Below, one piece after another: positions 56,201 to 64,000 of a DNA stretch of 64,000 nt. Position 1 is the first letter of the stretch. Each line of letters starts with the position of its first letter. The DNA is taken from NCBI GenBank assembly GCA_032622095.1, contig CP136064.1, positions 45,521,573 to 45,585,572 on the forward strand. The letters are read 5' to 3'. Source of the DNA: Siphonodentalium dalli. Lineage: Eukaryota > Mollusca > Scaphopoda > Gadilida > Siphonodentaliidae. The translations under genes were made by a program, and so were the position numbers. A model generated the notes under the pieces. It had not been told where the DNA came from. It worked only from the letters and a program-made list of their open reading frames with translations, and made no database searches.

Positions 56201-58243
56201 ACCGACACGCACGACATTCGATATCTTAAACATGCACCATGTGTAGGGGTGGTGTATACAGTGGCCCATTTCATTCCCACTATCATGGCACATGTCCACA
56301 AACTAGCACCGCGAGCATTGTTCTTCTCTGCTGGGAGATATTCGACGAGACAACTGCGGGGCGTCACACAGTTTGCTTCGGATAATGGTCAAGAAGTGTG
56401 GGTAGTCTGTACACTAGGGTCTTCTCCTTAGCAGATAGACATCTGTCCAAGGGAATGAGACAGCTAGCAACCTTCGAAACACTGTCGAAGTTGTCCACAT
56501 ATGCCAATGCGTTCGCTGAGTTTGTGAGTTGACGAACCATCTATTGAGAAGTGACTAGCTAACTGGTTCGCCAGGTGTACATGTCGTTATCCCTTCTGTA
56601 AGCTAGACACCGGAAAATGAATTGTTTGAAACGTTATGATTAGAAGGACCCTACTCCCGGGAAGTGATGAATACTTTGTCGGTGTGAGCGACCTAGATTT
56701 TTCAGACAAAGAAATGGAAGCTGGTCCAGATAATTATGGACGTGACGTGGCATATCAGAATCTGTTATCATGTAATTGTTCTGATATAACTATTCGGCGC
56801 ACCTACGCTTACGGCCATTATCGGCGCTAAGTGGAGACTGGGTTTCGAAATGCCACATCGCGATATTAATTGTGGTGTTTTATCTTTCCAGAAGGATACG
56901 AGCTATGTTATGCGTTTTGATACCTTTAAGTTGAACTAGTAGATGGTTTATGTACAGTTACGTCCATACATACCGATATTATGACAAAAAGTTGAAATTA
57001 ATATGTGAAAATATCGATTTCTTTTCAATTTCTAGCCGCCAATTTAGCAGCGATCTTGGCTGTGAGTATCAATTGCCAAACCCTAATGAATACTTCATGC
57101 CACTATTCCATATCAACATGTAATGGTGGATATAAATCGCGAAACAATAACGCCCATTGTAAGAAAGTAAAGTAATGTAGACTTGTTTTCAAATTTCGGT
57201 CGCCATTTTGGCCGCCATCTTCGATTTGGAAAACAATTTCTTGCATGAGATGTAATGTAATTACTTCACCTCAGTATTTACAACTCAATTGTAAGCATGG
57301 GTGGAGTTGTCTCGACAATAATGCCCAATGATGTGAATATGAGGGAATTTCTGTGATTTTTCAAAATCTGTCCGCCATTGTGGGCGCCATTTTGGATTTG
57401 GGGGACTTTTATTTGGATATGGTACAAGGAAAGTTCTTCGCCCAAGTGTTCCCAACTTACAATAGTAAGCAGGTGTGGAGTTGTCATGACAATAATGCTC
57501 ACTGATGTTAAAATCAGCGATTTTCGGCGATTTTTTATTTCTGGTGGCCATATTGGCCGCCATCTTGGATTTGAGTAAATATTCCTCAACTCTGGTATAA
57601 GAGGAATCCTAGCTCGAGTATCTCCTGCAAATATATATATGCATGGGTGTTGTTATAATAGCAATAACATTCATTGATTCGAAACATAACATCGCGTTAT
57701 TAACGGAGATTCGGCTTTGGCCTATGATACCGGCATTTGGGAAAACGTGATATCGGACAAAAATATCCCACAATGAATGCATATTATGGTCCCCATGTGT
57801 TCGCCAATGACTCCTCTATATGACAAATGTATAACATGACACAAAAATTCTAACATTTTCCCACAGAGACAAACGAAAGGTGGTAAAATGTCAGAAAAAT
57901 AGCATATTTTCACATTTCGGCGGCCATCTTGGCCGCCATATTGGATTCTTGGGTCGGATTTTTGGCTAGTTTGTAAGGGTTGTATATTAGCATAACGAAT
58001 CGAGCGGAAAACAAGACCGCATGTGCTATCATCTTTACTATAATGGCGATCAAAGAGACCTGGTGCATTTAAAAAAAATGGCCGCCATGATGGACGCCAT
58101 CTTGTCTGGAGTCTCTGCGGCCACTTTTTTTTCTTGTTAACAAGTGAAAAAAATTAGAAGAGACCTTAAGGAAGAAAATTAGTGTGGTGAAGTTAAGTCC
58201 TGGGGGGGGGGGGTGCAGAGGTCGACCAATATCTCCTGGACTA
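53298..58243. mobile_element. 4.9-kb foldback element with TAA duplication
   Basis: The two halves are long imperfect reverse complements about a centre near 55770. Outer ends are TAGTCCAGGAGATATTGGTCG and its complement, flanked by TAA at 53295-53297 and 58244-58246. The outer 1.4 kb of each arm is highly similar (about 53.3-54.7 against 56.8-58.2 kb) and built of diverged units of about 170 bp, each with ATGGCGGCC-type words. The inner arms (about 55.2-55.45 and 56.25-56.4 kb) are more diverged. A 3-bp TAA duplication is typical of PIF/Harbinger transposons; no transposase ORF is present. Mirror-image ORFs in the arms are not genes. Confidence 0.75.
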
Positions 58244-58255
58244 TAAGGGTTCACC

Positions 58256-58474
58256 GAAGAGTCAGATTCCAATGAGCGGTGGGAGTTGGGATTAGGGGAT
58301 TCCAATGGACCTTATTCTAGGATGCGTGGGTAGACCACTGGCCCTTAAGTGTGGACCCTTAGAAGTGGGATGACCATATTTTGGGTTTAGAGACGTGGGC
58401 TGAGTTTTTGCAGCCATAGACAAGTTGTACCAGTGGTAGGTGGAACTTAGACCCTTAGAAGTGGGAGGAGTTTA
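58256..58474 (-). repeat. Polinton right terminal inverted repeat
   Basis: Reverse complement of the left end, including the 20-bp block TAAGGGCCAGTGGTCTACCC. It carries about 100 bp absent from the left end, bounded by two copies of ACCCTTAGAAGTGGGA (about 58358 and 58451), so either a duplication occurred here or a deletion occurred at the left. Confidence 0.85.
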
Positions 58475-61400
58475 GAGATATTAAAAGACATGCCTTTTGG
58501 TACAGCCAGACGTCCTATCATCAATTGATCTGAAAGAGATGCGTAATAAATACCCTCGCGACAAATGTTTCATTCGCAACAACAAGTAGTTTGGACAAAA
58601 ATCGTGTTGATTCTGGAGAAAACAAAATTAAAATAAATCCCATTTGTCTTTATACTAACGCCGACAGCGTATTAAACAAACGTGATCATCTAAAAGTACT
58701 CATAGACGATTTCAAACCTGCTCTGATATGTGTTACAGAAATTTTAACTCAAAATACCCGATAATTTCTAGCGAACTACAAATAACAGAATACGATATGT
58801 ATCAAGGACACAATCCGAAGCGTGAAGTTATCATCTATGTTCATAAATCTATCTGCTCCAGCGAATGCTATAAACTAAATGAATCCGAATTCTCTGAATC
58901 AGTTTGGTGCTCATGGAAAATTAAACACGAACATGTGCTACTTGGCTGTGTGTACCGAAGCTCAACTTCTGATGATGACAACAAAAACCATATGTTATCG
59001 CTAATAGACATGATTAAACAACAGAAACTAAAACATTTACTCATTGTCAGTGACTTTAATCTTCCTGATATTGATTGGAAAGTCGGAACAGCACAAAGCG
59101 AGTACGACAACAAATTTATTGGATGTTTGCGAGACAATTTTCTCCACCAATTGGTTACAGAACCGACGCGCCATAGGGTGGGAGAAACCCCTAATACTTT
59201 AGACTTGGTGATCACAAACAACCCAGATCTGGTACAACATATAACACATAGCGACCCTCTCGGAAGAAGCGATCATGACGTACTGAAAATCAACTTTGAT
59301 CCGTATCTCATCAAACAACCAAAAGAACAAAGAGAAGAACGATACCTATACAACAAAGGAGATTACCATAGCATCAAGAAAAGACTATCGGAAGAGGACT
59401 GGGTGAAACTACTGGATCAAGAATTTCAAGCTGCATGGAATACATTTTATGAAACACTGAACGGTTTGAAAGAAAATATGTGCCAAAATATACAACAAAA
59501 ATTAACAAAAGAAGAGAAAGGTGTCCATGGGTAGAATAATGATGTCATCTCAGTGATAAGACAGAAGCGAAGAGCTTATAAAAAGTATAAACGAACGAAT
59601 AACCCCCAAGCGTATGAGGAGTACAAGAAATTGCGTAAACTGGCAAACAATCGAATAACAGAATCGAACAAATCTTATGAGAAGAAACTATCAGAAGAAT
59701 GCAAAGAGAACCCTAAGGCGTTCTGGAGATATGTACAAAGCAAGTCAAAACTACAACAAGGCATCGGCGATCTTTGCGATACAGAAACATTATTTTAACA
59801 GAAGACAAAGCAAAGGCAGAACTCTTGAATAATTATTTTACGTCAGTCTGCACCAAAGAGAATATACTAAATGTACCGGATATTGACAACAGGAACCAGG
59901 GGAACCATCTTGTTGACATGCATATATCATCTGAAGCCATCGAACAAAAGTTAAGAAGTATAAACATAAATAAAAGTTCTGGATCAGATATGATAACAGC
60001 CAGAGTACTAAGAGGATCTGCCAGAGAATTAAGTTATCCATTGTGCATTCTCTTTAACCATTCAATCACAGAAGGAATTATTCCGGAGATATGGAAAAAG
60101 GCTAACATAACATCAATCTACAAGAAGGATTCGAAGTATAACCCCAGCAACGGCCGCCCAATTAGTCTTACCTGTACAGTATGTAAAATACTGGAGTCGT
60201 TTGTCAGTGAATCAATAATGAGATACATGGAGCAACTCAATTTGTTATCCAAATACCAACATGGCTTCAGAAGTAAACGTTTGTGCAAAACTCAGTTAAT
60301 TGAATATCTATACCACGTAGTTACACAGCTGGATCACAACAACCCTGTAGACGCACTATATCTGGACTTCAGAAAAGCATTCGATACCGTTCCACACCTC
60401 AGGTTATTAAAAAAAATGGAAGCATACGGTATTGACGGAAATGTAATAAGTTGGGTACAAAACAGACAACAATGCGTCCGGATAGGAAATCAGTATTCTG
60501 AATGGAAAATGGTCACTAGTGTTGTACCACAAGGGGTATTCTTGGCCCAATATTGTTTCTACTCTACATAAATGACTTGCCCGATAGTGTAAATCGTTTC
60601 TGTGAAATATTTGCCGATGACACGAAACTTACGGCAAACCCACAACACGATGTCATCCAAAAAGAAATAAATGCCATGTGTAAGTGGTCAGAGAAATGGC
60701 AACTCCGATTCAAGAACGATAAAATCCACGTGATCCATTTTGGGCATAACAATCCACAAATAAACTACCACATGATTGATACAAGCACACATGAAGAAAC
60801 CCCCATCTCAATTAGTCACCCGGAGAGAGATCTAAGGGTCATAATTGATGACAAACTCAAATTCGACGAACACATACATCAAATTTGCAACAAAGCAAGT
60901 ACAATCATTGGAATAATTTACAGAACCTTCTCCCACTTAGATCCGGGCACATTTAGACAAGTATATGTGACTATACATGGCATCCTCGACATAAATACCA
61001 GAGTATAATTCTCGAAAGGGTTCAAAGGAAAGCAACGAAACTAGTACCGCAGCTGAAGCAACTTAGTTATAGAGAACGCATGATCGAACTAAACATATTG
61101 TCCCTGAAGTATAGACGTTTCCGGGGAGACTTAATAGAAGTGTACAGGGTTTTAAATGACCACTACAACGTTGATATTCATGAACTGTTCCAGAAAAGTT
61201 TGTCCGATAAAACTAGAGGTGACCAATGGAAGTTACAGGAGCGAACAGTGCTAAAGTACTATGGGAAATACTTCTTCGCACAGAGGATAATAGAAGACTG
61301 GAACGCGTTACCAAACCACATATTAGCAACACCATCTCTGAAGGAATTTAAAATGTTAATTGATTCATATTTCCACAACAGGCGATATCTATATGACGAT

Positions 61401-61550
61401 GTCAATGACAGAACTCTACCAGCATAACAAAATAATTTCAATCCATTATGATTGTGACATTTTTACCAATACATTTTCATAAGTACTGGAACAAAAAGTC
61501 GAAAGACTTGTTCCATGATTATGATTATGATGATGATGATGATGATGTCG
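58475..61550 (+). mobile_element. CR1-like LINE, portion right of the Polinton
   Basis: Continues the LINE broken at 36643: the end of ORF1 (a shifted frame with KEMRNKYPRDKCFIRNNK at about 58535), then ORF2 and a 3' end in a GAT/GATTAT microsatellite (about 61517-61549), as expected for CR1/L2-type LINEs, which end in short repeats rather than poly(A). Same strand as 36170-36643. Confidence 0.8.
58728..61427 (+). pseudogene. CR1-like LINE ORF2 (endonuclease and RT), frameshifted
   Basis: Endonuclease: IYVHKSICSSECY, LGCVYRSSTSDDDN, LIVSDFNLPDIDW, NTLDLVITNN and GRSDHDVL (58728-59534). After a TAG at 59532 comes the linker RRAYKKYKR...ENPKAFWRYV. RT: INKSSGSDMI, NGRPISLTCTVCKILE, ALYLDFRKAFDTVPH (motif A), VTSVVPQG (motif B; shift here near 60540), FLLYINDLPDSV and EIFADDTKL (catalytic). 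Another shift near 61000 precedes the C-terminal part ending at 61427. About four breaks make the copy inactive, although all catalytic blocks remain. Confidence 0.88.
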
Positions 61551-61649
61551 CGGGTGGTATATTTGTGCGTGTCAGTGTATTATCGTTCTGTATGATCAGA
61601 CGTAAGAGTGTGTACAGCTTTGAGGAACGTGAGCAAATTGCTGAATAGT

Positions 61650-62930
61650 ATATATAACGTGTGTATAGCATTGTGATGCTCAGTTGTTATCAACTACTAT
61701 CAGAATGTGGAATGATATAGTGTATTAGATTGTATTTTCAAGGTATAACAATATACATGTATATTTATATTCATATATGGACTTTGTCTGAAATAAACAT
61801 CAGATATAATCCTTTATTGGAGAGCTTAGAATAAATTTAAACAAATAACGACACAACTACATGAACAATTATAATACAAGAACGAATACATTAAATCAGT
61901 ATGTACATTAAGTCAATCACAGAAGGACATTCATGATAATTATACGGTTCTCATTTTATAAATTATGTAAAATATATTAAAAGCATGCATGCAAACGTCT
62001 ATAAACGGCGTACCTGTTTAGTGCGAGAATCGATCGGTTTTCGAACAACTGGGTGGTGAGTGCGACAACTGGAGGCGCGGGAGATGCTTTATCCAAGTGT
62101 CACAGAAATATGTCGATATCACACATCATTACAGTGGTTTGGCGTATAAGATGAAGTGGTTACGTCTGGAATAATTGTAATTTTATCCAGAGTTGTATCG
62201 TTTAAATGTGCGTTATTATATTATTTCGGCCAATTTGGCCGGTTACTTCATGTGACTTTTTCATCTGACGTGTGTGTCGGATAATTGATCTGGAGGATTT
62301 ATGTAAATGTTAGCCCAAACTACATTTCCAAGTAACGATGGTTTTGTTGTTTATTTTGAGGAATAATACCGCGTCAGATGAATTCAGCCCAAATATGTTA
62401 ACAGTTGTCGTGTCAAACATTCGGCAGTAGGTTAGCGTTATTTAGTATTTGTGGATGTCCTTTAACATGGGGAAAATAGCCTACTGCGCTTGAACGAGCA
62501 TGTGAATTTGTCGTTTTTAATGTACAGCAACTTGATAATCAATAACAGAGGCATTCTCTGTCAAATAAGGTCGCTCTATTTACGGTATTAATTGCGGAAC
62601 TTTCTAAAGTAAACTACGCGTAAACGGATACATACGGTAAATTATAGAATGTGCCGGAATCGGCCTAATCGCCCCATGGCCAACTCGCCCAGTCGGCGTG
62701 TGTCAATTCGGTACCTACTATAACATGTACCCGAGTCCGATTCGGAATAAAAGATGTATACGGGTGTTATATAGCGTTTGGTCCGTTGTTTCTCAATGAA
62801 TATTATTGAAATTTGGTGTATATGTCCGGGCTGGGACATGGAATACAACAACGTTTGAATTGTTTTTAAATTTACAAATTTGTTGATTTTATTCAATTTT
62901 TTTTCGTTCTGAAAACACACTATAAAGTGT
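61650..62930. other. Intergenic, nothing recognised
   Basis: No coding, repeat or RNA feature I can support. Confidence 0.4.
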
Positions 62931-62940
62931 ATATAATATA

Positions 62941-63240
62941 ATAACGAACACGAGACATACATAATTTATAAACTGTTAACAAAAGATATCAAATGCAATA
63001 CATGACAAAGATGACTCAGTGGAGTTTATAAAGTGAACATAAAAACAATGAGGTAAGAATCTTTTTAAGGAATGCAACTTTATTTAATGATAATAAACAC
63101 ATAAATTAAAATAACAAACATGAGACATACATGATTTATAAACTGTTAACAAAAGATATCAAACTCAATACATGACAAAGATGACTCAGTGAAGTTTATA
63201 AAGTGAACATAAAAATATTAAGGTAAGAATCTTTTTAAGC
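62941..63240. repeat. 170-bp tandem duplication
   Basis: ATAACGAACACGAGACATACATAATTTATAAACTG-type sequence at 62941 recurs at 63111, and AGGTAAGAATCTTTTTAAG recurs at about 63052 and 63221. Two copies, about 95% alike by eye. The rest of the window to 64000 shows nothing further. Confidence 0.85.
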
Positions 63241-64000
63241 ATTACTAAACCGTTTAGCACAGACCACAGTCCACTTCACTCATCCGATCATCACCAAACT
63301 TCATATTTATCTTGATATTGATCTATCAGATGAGAGCTATCAAATATTTTTTTAATTTCATAGGAAAAAATGGTCGCCAGCGGCCATATTGCATTTACGT
63401 TATATTTTATCGCGTCATGTCGATATCTAGTATTACTTAGAAATTTCACCTTTCCAGATTCATAATTGCTCCATTGACTGTAACAGATGAAATTATTCCC
63501 CTCTTCGGATGGAGTGTCACTGAAACTTTATTTTGTCAGACTGTCTGTATAATCACTGATTATATATGGCAATAATCTGTAATAAGATGTAGCACTATTT
63601 TATTTTATATTTACATGCAGTGCTGTTTTTATACATCAATTCTAATCCCCCTAGATCATCATGTGATCGATCATACATCGCGCGAGGACCTGGTTGAATT
63701 AAGGGGGGTTTTATGGATCACTTCTGTCCTCAAGCTAGATTATACTTATGACATTTGATGGCATGTTTCTAACGTGGAGGGTTAGATATGCTTGAGAAAC
63801 CACCACTCTTTAATTCACACCAAGTTCTCAGCTGTCATGTTCGGATATTAGAACCCATAGCCATGATATATGGTTTATTTTGTGTATACTAGTAATATAG
63901 TTATTTTCAGTACCTTTATATACCAGTACTGTGTATAACAATGCATATAAATTAATCCATGTATACATGTATATTGATTCAACGGATTCAGTGGTTTTGT

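Larger units (their letters stand above)
36644..58474. mobile_element. Polinton (Maverick) self-synthesising DNA element
   Basis: About 21.8 kb, bounded by inverted repeats with TAAAC(C/T)CCTCCCACTTCT ends. It carries the Polinton core set: protein-primed DNA polymerase B, retrovirus-type integrase, packaging ATPase, major capsid and penton-like proteins. Removing a 592-bp MITE and a 4.9-kb foldback leaves about 16.3 kb. It is inserted in a LINE ORF1. A clean 6-bp target duplication is not visible (GAATCG against GAGATA). No adenain-type cysteine protease gene was found. Most genes are disrupted, so this is a decayed endogenous copy. Confidence 0.92.

Noticed and set aside
53298-58243. The 4.9-kb inverted repeat as the Polinton's terminal repeats
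   Set aside because: Both arms are on the same side of the gene block, it has its own TAA duplication, and true terminal repeats are found at 36644 and 58474.
53281-58305. Pairs of near-identical ORFs of 60-107 codons (e.g. 53281-53472 and 58069-58305)
   Set aside because: They are mirror images in the foldback arms, overlap in several frames, have no domain, and follow the repeat units. Not genes.
61448-61648. 66-codon ORF after the CR1-like LINE
   Set aside because: Built around the terminal GAT microsatellite (poly-Asp run); it is LINE 3' sequence.

Overview
This window is an AT-rich piece of an animal nuclear genome, and almost everything recognisable in it is mobile DNA or its remains. 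The mix points to a marine invertebrate, most likely a lophotrochozoan such as a mollusc (inference, no species marker seen): CR1-like LINEs with a 2A-like motif, a Ty3/gypsy element, a capsid-bearing Polinton (Maverick), TTAA-flanked MITEs, many minisatellites and GT-AG introns. Host genes are nearly absent: two astacin metalloprotease exons, one carrying a stop codon, and one THAP-domain exon.

Layout. 1-3.3 kb: a LINE remnant, an 81-bp perfect palindrome and a TTAA-flanked MITE. 3.9-18.5 kb: one large LTR element with no gag-pol (about 430-bp LTRs, GAGC target duplication). Nested in it is a young Ty3/gypsy element (5513-9954) with identical 105-bp LTRs, a GACTT duplication and an intact 1365-codon gag-pol ORF. 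19.7-33.1 kb: two astacin exons about 13 kb apart. Between them lies an inverted-repeat-bounded mosaic of minisatellites into which a nearly intact LINE (ORF2 21970-25309) has landed. 33.3-36.6 kb: fragments of two LINEs around a satellite with (GTCC)n.

36644-58474: a Polinton of about 21.8 kb with inverted terminal repeats, inserted in ORF1 of a CR1-like LINE whose remainder resumes at 58475 and runs to about 61.55 kb. The minus-strand gene block reads, 5' to 3': an intron-rich protein-primed DNA polymerase B, FtsK/HerA packaging ATPase, two small conserved proteins, a small membrane protein, a TATA-box-binding protein (TBP) homologue, integrase, a collapsed penton/minor capsid gene, a basic core-like protein and the major capsid protein. 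A divergent plus-strand gene encodes a protein with two PC4-like domains. An acidic ORF with its own TATA box lies farther right. A TTAA MITE and a 4.9-kb foldback element sit inside the Polinton; without them it is about 16 kb, a normal Polinton size.

Most unusual finding: the Polinton carries two transcription-initiation homologues, TBP and PC4, and three of its genes have recognisable TATA boxes, two of them with the same 8-mer. This suggests the element brought part of its own transcription machinery. Most virion and replication genes are clearly dead (nonsense codons, frameshifts, lost polymerase motif A, altered Walker A). TBP has a single homopolymer shift, and the PC4 and acidic ORFs are intact. 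61.6-64 kb holds no gene I can support.
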